A DNA stretch of 64,000 nt from Nostoc linckia NIES-25 (GTDB lineage Bacteria; Cyanobacteriota; Cyanobacteriia; Cyanobacteriales; Nostocaceae). Each line of letters begins with the position of its first letter. Positions within the stretch are counted from its first letter, which is position 1. The notes beneath the pieces were generated by a model that worked only from the letters and a program-made list of their open reading frames with translations, had not been told where the DNA came from and did no database searches. Location: contig NZ_AP018222.1 in NCBI RefSeq assembly GCF_002368035.1, positions 4,519,534 to 4,583,533 of the forward strand, given 5' to 3'. Below are positions 50,803 to 60,431 of this stretch, piece after piece. Made by a program: the position numbers and the translations under genes.

Positions 50803-51819
50803 CTAAATTGAATAAGACACTGGGAAGGATTTGGCATCCTTTGGCTTTACATATACCCGCTGTTTCGGTTCTAACTCTAATTGATTATAGCGATCGCGTG
50901 TTAAATGCGCCGTCACTACTTGCCCGTCATCGCAAGTTAATTCTACCTGAATTTCCCAACCCAAATGTATCAAGCGACTGACTATAGCAGGTGTAGTAGC
51001 ACCGTTGGCACTAGTTTCTAAAATCACGTCTTGGGGGCGCAAAAATACTTGCGGATGGGGTGTATCAAATCCACTACTTTGAAAAATCCTCGAATTGCTA
51101 GGCAATACGTTCACCGGGCCGATGAAACTCATCACAAATGCAGTGGCAGGATTATCATAAATTTCAGCTGGCGTTCCTACCTGTTCCACTCGCCCTTTAT
51201 TCATCACCACAACTTCATCGGAGACTTCCATTGCTTCCTCTTGGTCGTGGGTGACGAAAACCGTGGTCACGTGTACTTCGTCATGGAGGTTGCGTAACCA
51301 TGCCCGTAAATCTTTGCGGACTTTAGCGTCAAGTGCGCCGAAGGGTTCATCTAACAATAAAACTTCCGGTTCTACCGCCAGTGACCTAGCTAATGCTACC
51401 CGTTGTCTTTGACCGCCAGAAAGTTGTGATGGATAGCGATCGCCTAATCCACTCAATTGCACCAATTCTAACAGTTGTTCTACACGCCCTTTAATCTTCT
51501 TTGCATTTGCCTTGCGAATTTCTAACCCAAAAGCAATATTCTGCCTCACAGTCAAATGCTTGAATAAAGCATAGTGCTGAAACACAAATCCAATATTTCG
51601 CTCTTGCACAGTTTGATATGTCGCATCCTTGCCGGTCAGCAGGATTTTGCCACTATCTGGCATTTCTAAACCTGCTATTAACCGCAGCAGAGTAGATTTA
51701 CCAGATCCCGATGGCCCAAGCAGGGCAACTAGCGAACCACTCTTAATTTCCAAGCTGACTCGATCTACTGCCTTGAAATTCCCGAATTGTTTGGAGACGT
51801 TCTCAACTACAATGCCCAC
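50803..51819 (-). CDS. cysA: Sulfate/thiosulfate ABC transporter ATPase
   Basis: This is a 338-residue ATP-binding subunit of the CysA type. Walker A is GPSGSGKST (35-43), Q-loop is VFQHYALF, signature is LSGGQRQRVALARSL, Walker B is EVLLLDEPFGALD, and the H-loop is FVTHDQEEAMEVSD. After the ATPase domain, FVMSFIGPVNVLPSN and VFLRPQDVILETS form the CysA-type TOBE region. It is expected to energise sulfate uptake with CysT/CysW and Sbp, which are not in the window; molybdate or another oxyanion is less likely given the sequence. It stands alone on the minus strand. Confidence 0.93.
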   Translation of the reverse strand: MGIVVENVSKQFGNFKAVDRVSLEIKSGSLVALLGPSGSGKSTLLRLIAGLEMPDSGKILLTGKDATYQTVQERNIGFVFQHYALFKHLTVRQNIAFGLEIRKANAKKIKGRVEQLLELVQLSGLGDRYPSQLSGGQRQRVALARSLAVEPEVLLLDEPFGALDAKVRKDLRAWLRNLHDEVHVTTVFVTHDQEEAMEVSDEVVVMNKGRVEQVGTPAEIYDNPATAFVMSFIGPVNVLPSNSRIFQSSGFDTPHPQVFLRPQDVILETSANGATTPAIVSRLIHLGWEIQVELTCDDGQVVTAHLTRDRYNQLELEPKQRVYVKPKDAKSFPVSYSI

Positions 51820-51930
51820 TGCCGCTGTACCTCTGCAACTAAATCTACAGTTCCTTGCTAGGAATACTGTGTCTTACATATACCATACTAATTATTTTTG
51901 GATAAATAAGATTTAGGTAATTTCTGACTT

Positions 51931-53346
51931 CTAGCGCAGTAGAGTATGAAATTTTAGTTGACCCAGGAGGCTAACTTTTTGCCCAAGACTTAACACATAA
52001 ACTTCATAATCTCCTGATTCTGCAAACTTGCAAGAAATTTCAGTTTCTGTGCTTCCATTCCATCGACTCTCGCATCTTTTGATATTTTCTAGTTTTCGTT
52101 GGGTATCTCGATTGTCTTCTAGCAAATTTACAGATCCTGGCAACTCCCAAAATGAAGACTCAGATTTTTGTACTCTAGTATAGAGCGCAACAATTTTTTT
52201 ACGGTAATTTGAAGAAGTAGTAATTTTAATTGCAGCGCCTTTTTCAACATTTGTTTTATATTCAGTTGGTGAAATTAGCGTTAGGTCTTCAATGAAAAAT
52301 TGAGGCGTTAGAAGTGGCTTATTTTCAAAAGTATTGTAATCTTCACGACGAGGTAATAGTTGCCAATCTAATTGGTCAGGAAAATGACTAATACTCATTA
52401 CTTGCGGAGGAAGTGTGAGATACTCTGCACTATACGATGAAAATCCAATTTCGCTAGAATCCCTATCGTCCCAGGTTGTATCAACTAATTGCCAATTATC
52501 TAAAATTTTGACTGCATTCCAAGCATGATTTGTCCAATCATAATCGGAATTGACCAGTCTCACCACCTTAGGAATTAACTCCACAGGCGCTAAATCTCGA
52601 CGAATTTTCCCTCTTATATAAACAACATCTGCACCTATAGCTCGTCCCAATGCCATGAATAAATTAGCATAGCCCTCACAAACACCTTTGTGAGTTAAAA
52701 AAACAGTTTTAGCATCTTGAGCAGGCCGTATACCCGTTTTTAGCACGTCTAAATCATAGGTAACCCGACTAATAACATAGTCATGTATCGCTTTAATTCG
52801 TAAGTAGGGGTCTGATTGATGTTGAGCAATATATTTTGCAACAGATTCAATACTTGTTTCTACATTAGATGGCATGTTGGCAATAATTGGAGCGATCGCT
52901 GCATTATCTTGCCACGGCCAAGGGGAATTTAATATAGGAGGTGTAGGTTTATAGAGTATACTATTAACCAAATTATCAATTGTATTGCTAAATAAATACG
53001 GATTAGTTTGATAACTTAATGCTATTAGTAATAACGTATAACCTAATAAATATTTAGGCTTAATCCGTTTAGCATAACTAACTATAGATGTTTTTTTATT
53101 AAAAGCAAAAACAATTAAACTGCAAATTAAAATGACTGCGGCAATGCTGAAGAAAAGTGCTGGAGTACTGATAGCTGAATTACCTATTTTCCAGATAAAA
53201 TTGCCTTGAGAAAACAAATATAAAAACGCACTCAAGATACCCACAGGCAGCAAAAGCACCCCAACTTTCCGAACTATGCGTTTTCTCTTTTTCTGCTTCA
53301 GCTTACGAACTTCTTCGAGAAAACGGTTTTCAAGACTTTTAGGCAT
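51931..53346 (-). CDS. Membrane protein with transglutaminase-like domain
   Basis: This 471-residue protein has three or four N-terminal membrane helices (about residues 25-130; VGVLLLPVGILSAFLYLF, LFFSIAAVILICSLIVFAF, YLLGYTLLLIALS). The soluble part contains a transglutaminase-like triad: catalytic Cys in HKGVCEGYANLF, His in DWTNHAWNAVKIL and Asp in WQLVDTTWDDRD. The last ~120 residues form a separate domain with VEKGAAIKITTSSNYRKKIV and a Cys pair (RCESRW, SCKFAES). Transglutaminase-core proteins in bacteria often cleave or cross-link peptides; the actual reaction is unknown. It is probably exposed outside the cytoplasm. Confidence 0.85.
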   Translation of the reverse strand: MPKSLENRFLEEVRKLKQKKRKRIVRKVGVLLLPVGILSAFLYLFSQGNFIWKIGNSAISTPALFFSIAAVILICSLIVFAFNKKTSIVSYAKRIKPKYLLGYTLLLIALSYQTNPYLFSNTIDNLVNSILYKPTPPILNSPWPWQDNAAIAPIIANMPSNVETSIESVAKYIAQHQSDPYLRIKAIHDYVISRVTYDLDVLKTGIRPAQDAKTVFLTHKGVCEGYANLFMALGRAIGADVVYIRGKIRRDLAPVELIPKVVRLVNSDYDWTNHAWNAVKILDNWQLVDTTWDDRDSSEIGFSSYSAEYLTLPPQVMSISHFPDQLDWQLLPRREDYNTFENKPLLTPQFFIEDLTLISPTEYKTNVEKGAAIKITTSSNYRKKIVALYTRVQKSESSFWELPGSVNLLEDNRDTQRKLENIKRCESRWNGSTETEISCKFAESGDYEVYVLSLGQKVSLLGQLKFHTLLR

Positions 53347-53583
53347 AAAAGACCTTTGTCAAAAATAATTTATTAACGATTGAGAGTCATATTTCATTTG
53401 TGTTACAAAAAATTATACTAGTAAATTCTCCCGAACCACAATTTTCCGTTAGCAATTTCGCTTTTTGTATCAAAAGGTTAAGGAATATTGCATTTCAGTC
53501 AAAACCTGGAGGTAAAGCGCCAAATCAGCCAAAAGACCGTGGTAGTATGCTCTCGGTAAATGTGAAGATTGGGAGAAAGACCT

Positions 53584-54804
53584 TTGACACTACGGGTTGC
53601 TGTTATTGGGTCAGGCCCTGCTGGTTCCTCTGCCGCTGAAACACTAGCAAAAGCTGGGATTGAAACCTACCTGTTTGAGCGGAAGCTAGACAATGCAAAG
53701 CCTTGTGGGGGCGCTATTCCCCTGTGTATGGTGGGTGAATTTGACTTACCACCAGAAATTATCGATCGCCGCGTGCGGAAGATGAAAATGATTTCGCCTT
53801 CCAACCGCGAGGTTGATATCAATTTGGTAAATGAAGAAGAATATATAGGAATGTGCCGCCGGGAAGTTTTAGATGGCTTTTTGCGGAATCGGGCGGCAAA
53901 ACTGGGCGCAAATTTAATTAATGCCACTGTTCATAAACTCGATATACCAGCAAACAATACCGATCCCTACACCATCCATTACGTTGACCATACAGAAACT
54001 GGTGCAGAAGGTGTTGCTAAAACCCTGAAAGTGGATGCCATCATTGGGGCTGATGGGGCAAATTCCAGGGTTGCCAAAGAAATGGATGCGGGGGATTATA
54101 ATTATGCGATCGCTTTCCAAGAGCGGATTCGCTTACCCGAAGACAAAATGGCATACTACAACGACCTCGCGGAAATGTATGTCGGTAATGATGTTTCCAC
54201 AGACTTCTACGCGTGGGTTTTCCCCAAATACGACCACGTAGCTGTCGGTACTGGCACAATGCACGTTAACAAAGCCAGCATCAAACAGTTACAAGCTGGT
54301 ATTCGCGCCCGCGCATCTGAGAAACTGGCAGGCGGTAAAATCATCAAAGTAGAAGCGCACCCCATTCCCGAACATCCCCGTCCCCGTCGTGTTGTCGGTC
54401 GCATCGCTTTGGTGGGAGATGCTGCTGGATATGTTACCAAGTCATCTGGCGAAGGTATTTATTTTGCTGCTAAATCTGGGCGGATGTGTGCCGAAACCAT
54501 TGTCGAAGCATCTAACAATGGAAACCGCATTCCCACAGAAGATGACCTCAAGGTTTACTTGAAGCGTTGGGATAAAAAATACGGACTCACTTACAAAGTC
54601 CTGGACATTCTGCAAAGCGTCTTCTATCGTTCTGACGCCACCCGCGAAGCCTTTGTGGAAATGTGCGACGACCTAGATGTACAGCGGCTAACATTCGATA
54701 GCTATCTGTATAAAACCGTTGTTCCAGCTAATCCCATCACCCAATTAAAAATTACTGCCAAAACCATTGCCAGCTTACTTCGTGGTAATGCCCTTGCGCC
54801 CTAA
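53584..54804 (+). CDS. chlP: Geranylgeranyl reductase (chlorophyll/tocopherol phytyl formation)
   Basis: This FAD-dependent enzyme of about 406 residues reduces geranylgeranyl groups to phytyl for chlorophyll and tocopherol. Motifs: an N-terminal VAVIGSGPAGSSAAETLAKA dinucleotide fold, the ERKLDNAKPCGGAIP segment (the conserved CGG region), ADGANSRVAKEMDAG, and GRIALVGDAAGYVTKSSGEG, followed by the ChlP-type C-terminus. The TTG at 53584 is preferred over TTG 53569: a GGGAG ribosome site at 53571-53575 precedes it and MTLRVAVIGS is the usual N-terminus. A strong terminator follows at 54837. Confidence 0.97.
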   Translation: MTLRVAVIGSGPAGSSAAETLAKAGIETYLFERKLDNAKPCGGAIPLCMVGEFDLPPEIIDRRVRKMKMISPSNREVDINLVNEEEYIGMCRREVLDGFLRNRAAKLGANLINATVHKLDIPANNTDPYTIHYVDHTETGAEGVAKTLKVDAIIGADGANSRVAKEMDAGDYNYAIAFQERIRLPEDKMAYYNDLAEMYVGNDVSTDFYAWVFPKYDHVAVGTGTMHVNKASIKQLQAGIRARASEKLAGGKIIKVEAHPIPEHPRPRRVVGRIALVGDAAGYVTKSSGEGIYFAAKSGRMCAETIVEASNNGNRIPTEDDLKVYLKRWDKKYGLTYKVLDILQSVFYRSDATREAFVEMCDDLDVQRLTFDSYLYKTVVPANPITQLKITAKTIASLLRGNALAP

Positions 54805-55144
54805 GTGAATTCACAATTCACAATTCCAAGATTAAGAGCAGAGGATTCATAATTCAAAATTATGAATCCTCTGCTATTATTTTTTCAAATAGCAACTTGA
54901 TATTAAATTGACAAGTGCTAAGATAGTCAATTTGGTTGCTGGTTATAAAGTTAGTAATAAAATTACAAAATTCAGAAATATTTGCAAAATCCATAAAATA
55001 GGTTTATTAAATATAAATTACTCAATAAGATTTCAAAAAATATATATAAATACTTCATGAAAACTACAAAAAGATGTTGGCGCATTTTGCGTAAATTTAC
55101 TACGGTAGACTGGAGACTTACTAAAAAGAAGCCCAGGGTGAAAA
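54805..55144. other. chlP downstream region
   Basis: This 340-bp spacer contains the chlP terminator and then an AT-rich stretch without ORFs. It must also contain the promoter of the PEP-CTERM gene at 55145. Confidence 0.6.
54837..54886 (+). terminator. Terminator of chlP
   Basis: An 18-bp perfect stem (AGCAGAGGATTCATAATT paired with its complement) around CAA is followed by ATTATTTTTTC, a T-rich tail. Confidence 0.9.
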
Positions 55145-55867
55145 TTGAAACCTAAGTTTATGAAGCAAAGTTTAGTTGTTGCAACTGCCGTATCTAGTTT
55201 TTTTGTGACTGCGACCACAGCATTCGGCTTCTCTGGTCAAGCACACGCTTTTTCTTTTTCAGGTATCTCCAGCGGTACATGGGGAGTACCGATTCCAGGA
55301 AGCCTTGATACTAACCCCACATTTACAGGTGTAGGAACCAACACATTTACTTGGGGTCAACCTTCTCCACCGTCAACACTTCCAAATAAACTAATTTTTG
55401 ATGGAAGTTCCTTTTCAGGAAACACCGATTCTGTATTTAAAATAGGTGAATTGAGGTACTTTAACGAAACAGTACTCAAAGGCACAAGCGTTGAATTTGT
55501 ACCTTTAAATCTCAATCTATCCCTCAACTCTCCCGTTGGAATCAACCAAGCTTTTAACTTCGACTTCCGTTTGGTGAATACAGCGAATACCCCAACAAAT
55601 CCGCCACAAGCAAATGCAGATTTTGTATTCCTAGACACAAAATTGAGCTACAAAACTTTCACGTTTGCAGGCAATAAATACACACTTGAGCTAACAGGCT
55701 TTAATCCAACTGTTCCTCAGTTTAGTATTGAAGCCCTTGAAGGAGGCACAGCTACAACATCTGTTTATGCCAGAATTAAAACAATACCAGAACCTACAAC
55801 AATAGCGGGTCTATCTTTGCTAGGAATATACTTGATATCTCGGAAAAAATACTTGCAAAAAAATTAA
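55145..55867 (+). CDS. PEP-CTERM exported protein, choice-of-anchor K-like
   Basis: This 240-residue protein has a signal peptide (MKQSLVVATAVSSFFVTATT, then AFGFSGQAHA). Its beta-rich body (ISSGTWGVPIPGSLDTNPTF, TFTWGQP, IGELRYFNETVLKGTSVEF, LNLNLSLNSPVGINQAFNFD) resembles the choice-of-anchor K domain family. The C-terminus IPEPTTIAGLSLLGIYLISR then KKYLQKN is a canonical PEP-CTERM sorting signal: Pro-Glu-Pro, hydrophobic helix, basic tail. It is expected to be sorted by an exosortase to the cell surface. The start could be TTG 55145 or ATG 55160. Confidence 0.9.
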   Translation: MKPKFMKQSLVVATAVSSFFVTATTAFGFSGQAHAFSFSGISSGTWGVPIPGSLDTNPTFTGVGTNTFTWGQPSPPSTLPNKLIFDGSSFSGNTDSVFKIGELRYFNETVLKGTSVEFVPLNLNLSLNSPVGINQAFNFDFRLVNTANTPTNPPQANADFVFLDTKLSYKTFTFAGNKYTLELTGFNPTVPQFSIEALEGGTATTSVYARIKTIPEPTTIAGLSLLGIYLISRKKYLQKN

Positions 55868-56010
55868 CTATAGGAATCATATTTGATTAGAGAGTAATGA
55901 TTGGGGAATCAGTGTTTTCTTCTGTAGATTTTTTTTACGCAATCAAACAATAATCCTGTATCCAGTGGATTTGGTAAATTATCCGAGTCAGAATTGGGAT
56001 GCATTTCACA

Positions 56011-56038
56011 AAAAAAGTCCCTCATAAATTGTGAGGGA
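56011..56038 (-). terminator. Terminator of the site-2 protease gene
   Basis: On the minus strand, TCCCTCA pairs with TGAGGGA around a short AT loop, followed by a run of six Ts (AAAAAA at 56011-56016 on the plus strand). Confidence 0.8.
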
Positions 56039-56070
56039 GGTTGAAGAGAGAACATTGTTTTTTAAGAAGA

Positions 56071-57216
56071 CTATGCAGGGTTAGGTTGGGTTTGGCTTTG
56101 CAACAGTCGGAGAATTGCAGCTTTTTCTAAGATTCCCACCAGCACACCATTGTCGCGAATTACAGGAAGCACAGAAACCTTTTGTTGTTCCAGTAGCTGA
56201 ATAACTTCTATTAAAGGTTGATGTGATTGAACTGTGGTTGATTCTGTAATTGGCCGCATGACTTGTTTAACTAGAGTTTCTGACCACAATGCTGTAGGAA
56301 TTGTTCGTAAGTTATCAGTTGCGATCGCACCTACTAATTGTCCACCATCATCAGTCACTAAATACCGATGCCAATTCTGTCCGCTTACCACTTGTTCGTC
56401 AGCAAATTCTCTCAGGGTCACATTGGCAGATACAATTGGGCTATTAGCAGTTACAGCATCTTCAGCCGTTAAACCCGTGAGTTTTTCTTGCACTCTGGCA
56501 AATTGAGCCGCGTTACCAGCATTTTGCAACAAGAAGAAACCAACTAACAAGTTCCAGAAGTTAGCGAAGCTGCCAAATAATATTAGCGGAAGTATACCGG
56601 AAAGAACTGCCACCCAACCGAAGATTTGCCCAACTGCACTGGCAAAACTTACACCTTTATAAGGATTGCCTGTAATTTTCCAAACAATAGCTTTGAGTAT
56701 ATTTCCACCATCTAAAGGCAAGCCAGGAATCAGGTTGAACAGTGCTAATGCCAAGTTAACAGCAGCCAAAACACCGAGAATTGCAGCTAGCGGCCCCGAT
56801 ACAGGCGTAGTAAAACCAATTGCTGTAACGATGCCAAAGAGTAGTAAGCTAACTAAGGGGCCGGCGATCGCTACCCAAAACGCTTCACCAGGAGTTTTCG
56901 ATTCTTTTTCTAAGCTTGCCAAACCACCAAATATAAACAGTGTGATGGATTTGACATCAATTCCCTGACGGATAGCAACAAAACTGTGTCCTAATTCGTG
57001 GGCGACGACAGAGGCAAACAACATCAACGCTGTCATCAATCCCAATGTTAAAGCTAATCCCGCAGATAACTGGGGAAATTGCGCCGCTAGTCCGCTGCTA
57101 TAACTCCAAGTTACCAAGCCCAGAACTAAAAACCACGACGGATGGATGTAGAAGGGAATCCCAAACAGATTACCAACGCGAATTGTGCCATTCATGTCGT
57201 TCACCTTTGATTTCAA
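56071..57216 (-). CDS. Site-2 protease family metalloprotease with CBS domains
   Basis: This 381-residue membrane metalloprotease of family M50 has zinc motif HELGH (73-77) in a transmembrane segment, and a second motif LPLDGGNILKAI with the Asp ligand about residue 168. Four to six transmembrane helices are visible (HPSWFLVLGLVTWSYS, LTLGLMTALMLFASVV, AVNLALALFNLIPGLPL, FWNLLVGFFLLQ). The C-terminal ~140 residues form a CBS pair (APIVSANVTLREFADE-like and WSETLVKQVMRPITE). It may carry out regulated intramembrane proteolysis of an unknown substrate. The start may be the internal Met at residue 8. Confidence 0.94.
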   Translation of the reverse strand: MKSKVNDMNGTIRVGNLFGIPFYIHPSWFLVLGLVTWSYSSGLAAQFPQLSAGLALTLGLMTALMLFASVVAHELGHSFVAIRQGIDVKSITLFIFGGLASLEKESKTPGEAFWVAIAGPLVSLLLFGIVTAIGFTTPVSGPLAAILGVLAAVNLALALFNLIPGLPLDGGNILKAIVWKITGNPYKGVSFASAVGQIFGWVAVLSGILPLILFGSFANFWNLLVGFFLLQNAGNAAQFARVQEKLTGLTAEDAVTANSPIVSANVTLREFADEQVVSGQNWHRYLVTDDGGQLVGAIATDNLRTIPTALWSETLVKQVMRPITESTTVQSHQPLIEVIQLLEQQKVSVLPVIRDNGVLVGILEKAAILRLLQSQTQPNPA

Positions 57217-57777
57217 CTGCGAGAGGTTTGCTTTGCTCTCGATGTCTTTATTGTAACGAAATGTTAAGGCGTTTTAATCTTTGCAGTAGTAGTGTTGTCC
57301 GTCCGTAAAGGTGCGGTTATTGGGAATGGGGCGCTTGTAGTAGACACCAAAGTATTGGGCATTGAGTACTAGGCATTCACAAAACAAGGCTCAAACTCTT
57401 TCTCCCCCTGCCTTATCCCAACAATAATTATTTACGCCGACCTACTTAACTGAATTGTATTATATGCACGCTTAGAGGTTGTTTGAAAAGTGTTTCTTAG
57501 TGATTTTGGAGACTTTTAGATCCCCCCTAACCCCCCTTAAAAAGGGGGGGACTGGAATCAAAATCCACCTTTTTAAAAATGCCTATTTTCAGACATAATT
57601 AATAGTTTTATGTCTAAAAATATGTATACTAAAAATAAATTTTAATGTATTATTTATGATAACAGCCTACATTTTTAAGAATATATTTTTTTATATTTAA
57701 TTAAAATATCACTCCCCAAAGTAACTTTAAACTGCTTTTAAGATACACTCCGCCGTTTATATTAATGCCATTATCCT
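57217..57777. other. Long intergenic region with repeats
   Basis: This 561-bp spacer has no coding ORF. It contains a CCCCCCTAACCCCCCTT and AAAAAGGGGGGG inverted pair (57520-57550), a common cyanobacterial hairpin, and is very AT-rich near 57600-57740. Confidence 0.55.
57520..57551. repeat. G/C-run hairpin
   Basis: Runs of C (57525-57530 and 57533-57538) are followed by AAAAA and a seven-G run, giving a short stable stem. Elements of this kind (ATCCCCCCTAACCCCCC with G run) are frequent in cyanobacterial intergenic DNA. Confidence 0.6.
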
Positions 57778-59247
57778 ATGGACTTTAATTCATCTTCTTC
57801 AGAAGATTCTTCGGAATTTGAATCTAAGATGGCAAGATTAGTTGGACTTGAAGAAGAAAAAAGTGTCGATAGTGGAAGAATTGCAGAAAATTCAGTTTTC
57901 TTGGAATTAGAATCTTCTGAATTAGAAAAAGTTGTAACTGATGAATCATTCTCATCTAATCCCCTTGCTAAGTTAGCCTTAGTAGGTGGTATAAATTTCT
58001 TTTTAGTTGTGTTATTTGGCGCATTTTTAACACACTTGATAAGTTACAAAAATCAAAAACCAAAAAGTAAGATAGTTAATTTTACAGTCCAATCACAACC
58101 AACTCAATCTCGCCAACAAATTTTAGAAAACGAAATAGAGATTCTTAAAACTAAATTAGCTCTTACAGAACAAGCACAAACCGTAGCAAAAGCTCAACAA
58201 AGCCTCAGAATTGCAGCAACACCTATTTCTAGGGTTAAAGTTCAATCAAGTAAACATTTAACTGCTTCTAAAGCCAGAATATCAACACCTGTACGAACAG
58301 TCATAATTGCACCTCGAATTCAAAACCCCAACTCTCAAAAAGTGACTCGTTCACAAAATATAGCTACTTTTACACCAGCGCCCCCACCATCAGTCATCAA
58401 CACAAATGCTAAACCATCCCCACCCGATCCTCTCCAGGAATGGGCTAATTTAGCAAAGTTAGGTAGCTACGGTGAAGTTTATGTTACTGCTCAATTTGGT
58501 GTTAATCCTATTAGTTCTCAGCCTGAAAACACCAATATACCGTCACAATCAATTAATTCTAATAGTAACCCTAACCCAACACAAGAATTGCAAAATCTAA
58601 AATTTGTAAAAGTAGGGAGTACTGCTAAAGCTGTGATAACAACAACTATATTTGGCGAGACTAATCAAAAGCAAGAAAATAAAAATATATTTATTGTGCG
58701 TTTGAAAGAACCATTAAAAGCTACAGATGGCACAATAGCTTTACCTAAAGATATTGAATTGTTGACTAAAATTGATTCGATTTCTGAACGCGGATTGTTG
58801 CAGTTGAATGTAATAAAATTCATCTCAGATAATAATGGCAAATTAATAGAAATAACCTTACCTAATAACGCAATTATTATTCATAGTATTGAAGGTAAAC
58901 CTCTGATAGCAAGTCAATATTCAAATTCCGGTTCATCCATAGCATCGATGGATGCAGGATTGTTCGTGATAGCAGGTGTTCATAAAGCCGCAGAGTTACT
59001 TAATCGTGGTAATACCACATATCAGTATCGTGATATTAGTAACAATAATAATCCTCAGATATTTACTAACGACAACCAGCGCAACATTGCGGCGGGAATT
59101 GTAGAAGGTGGTTTAAATTATGTGGTTCCTCAAATTGCACAACGCAATCAACAAGCAATCACCCAAATGCTACAAAAAACTAACGTTTGGTTTTTACCAG
59201 CAGGGAAAGAAGTTGAAATATATGTCAATCATACAGTGCAGTTTTAG
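57778..59247 (+). CDS. Membrane protein, VirB10/TrbI-like C-terminal domain
   Basis: This 489-residue protein has a cytoplasmic Ser/Glu-rich N-terminus (DFNSSSSEDSSEFESK), one membrane helix at about residues 62-84 (LALVGGINFFLVVLFGAFLT), a basic, Gln/Lys-rich linker to about residue 200, and a folded C-terminal domain (about 285-489). That domain has VGSTAKAVITTTIFG, FIVRLKEPLKATDGTIALPK and LLQLNVIKFISDNNGKLIEI, then a Gln-rich helical region (AQRNQQAITQMLQK), and ends LPAGKEVEIYVNHTVQF. This matches the pattern of VirB10/TrbI type IV secretion proteins. No other T4SS gene is adjacent; the assignment is inference from layout. Confidence 0.65.
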   Translation: MDFNSSSSEDSSEFESKMARLVGLEEEKSVDSGRIAENSVFLELESSELEKVVTDESFSSNPLAKLALVGGINFFLVVLFGAFLTHLISYKNQKPKSKIVNFTVQSQPTQSRQQILENEIEILKTKLALTEQAQTVAKAQQSLRIAATPISRVKVQSSKHLTASKARISTPVRTVIIAPRIQNPNSQKVTRSQNIATFTPAPPPSVINTNAKPSPPDPLQEWANLAKLGSYGEVYVTAQFGVNPISSQPENTNIPSQSINSNSNPNPTQELQNLKFVKVGSTAKAVITTTIFGETNQKQENKNIFIVRLKEPLKATDGTIALPKDIELLTKIDSISERGLLQLNVIKFISDNNGKLIEITLPNNAIIIHSIEGKPLIASQYSNSGSSIASMDAGLFVIAGVHKAAELLNRGNTTYQYRDISNNNNPQIFTNDNQRNIAAGIVEGGLNYVVPQIAQRNQQAITQMLQKTNVWFLPAGKEVEIYVNHTVQF

Positions 59248-59509
59248 AAGATATAAAAAATTGATACAAAGTAAATGATTATGCTAAACAAGCAATACTT
59301 ATGTCTAAATATTGAGTTTTGAATACTTGATTTTTAAACTTTACTAGTACAAAATAAATTTAAGTTAGAAAAATTTTTAGATTAATCGTTACAAAGAGAA
59401 ATAATTGGTATTTTGTATTTAATTTTTCGATACAAAACGATTTAATATCCAAGCTGGATGTATTTTATCTCATCATCAAAAATTACTGAGTCATTAGAGA
59501 GAAATAACG

Positions 59510-60337
59510 ATGAAAAGTTTTTTATTTTTGCAATTATTTTTTTCGAGTAATAAGCTGATGTTGAATAATAGAACTTCGAGAATTAAGTACTTGTTTGCCA
59601 TATTGTTAACTTCGATAACTGAACTGAGCTTCATTAATATTGCAAGCTCACAAACATTAGCTCAAAGTGATAGAGATTTCCTTTGGCAAAAAGTTCAACA
59701 ATGTGTTGCAAATCAGCAGGGTCAGCCTCCCAAACCAGACCCATGCCTGTATGTGGATCTTAACAATAGGTATGTTGTGGCAAATGGAAGTAACCCAGTT
59801 GAATACTTATTACTGCCAACTGATAAAATTGAAGGTATAGAAGACCCTAATATATCGCAGTCAAACTCAATACCTTATTGGCAGTATGCGTGGGAAGAAG
59901 CTCGAAAGTATGTACCCTCAAAAAAACCGCAGGTGCAATACCGAAATCAATATGGATTAGCAATTAATTCCAAACAAGCTCGTAATCAGGATCAATTACA
60001 CATTCATTTGTCTTGTATTAAGCAAAGTGTGAGTATGCAGCTTGAGACAAATGACAATACAATTCCCAATAGAAATTTTAACAATTTTATTTTGACACTT
60101 GAGAATAACCAATATAATATAATCAAGTTAGATAACGATTCACTTACAAATAATAATAACCCTTTCTATCTTGTAAATAGATCGCTGGGATCGTCACAAA
60201 AGATGGCTGACCAAAGTATTGCTGTAGTGGGAAGAAGGCGGGGAGGATATTACATTCTCAAGACTGAAAGTGACGCTAGCAAAGGCTATAATGCAGCTGC
60301 TGAAAAATTACTTGATGAAGATTGTAGCACTCAATAA
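59510..60337 (+). CDS. cdh: CDP-diacylglycerol diphosphatase
   Basis: This 275-residue protein has a signal/anchor segment (YLFAILLTSITELSFINI, cleavage near ASSQT). Landmarks of the Cdh family are WQKVQQCVANQQGQPPKPDP, VEYLLLPTDKIEGIEDPNIS, YGLAINSKQARNQDQLHIHL and the HIHLSC motif (about residue 165), a HIT-like catalytic histidine triad. The reaction is hydrolysis of CDP-diacylglycerol to CMP and phosphatidate. The short C-terminal region (IAVVGRRRGGYYILKTES) also matches. It is likely membrane-bound facing the periplasm. Cdh is unusual in cyanobacteria. It lies next to an orphan VirB10-like gene. Confidence 0.88.
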   Translation: MKSFLFLQLFFSSNKLMLNNRTSRIKYLFAILLTSITELSFINIASSQTLAQSDRDFLWQKVQQCVANQQGQPPKPDPCLYVDLNNRYVVANGSNPVEYLLLPTDKIEGIEDPNISQSNSIPYWQYAWEEARKYVPSKKPQVQYRNQYGLAINSKQARNQDQLHIHLSCIKQSVSMQLETNDNTIPNRNFNNFILTLENNQYNIIKLDNDSLTNNNNPFYLVNRSLGSSQKMADQSIAVVGRRRGGYYILKTESDASKGYNAAAEKLLDEDCSTQ

Positions 60338-60431
60338 TAGCGGTAGCAGTATCATACGTATCCTATAAGGATTGTGGCATAAAACTTTTGCCTCTAGGCT
60401 ATATCGCAAATAATCAAGAATAAATTTGATA

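Noticed and set aside
57045..57308. 87-residue plus-strand ORF with CxxC motifs
   Set aside because: Most of it is antisense to the site-2 protease gene, whose zinc motif and membrane helices are clear; the CxxC pairs are likely accidental.
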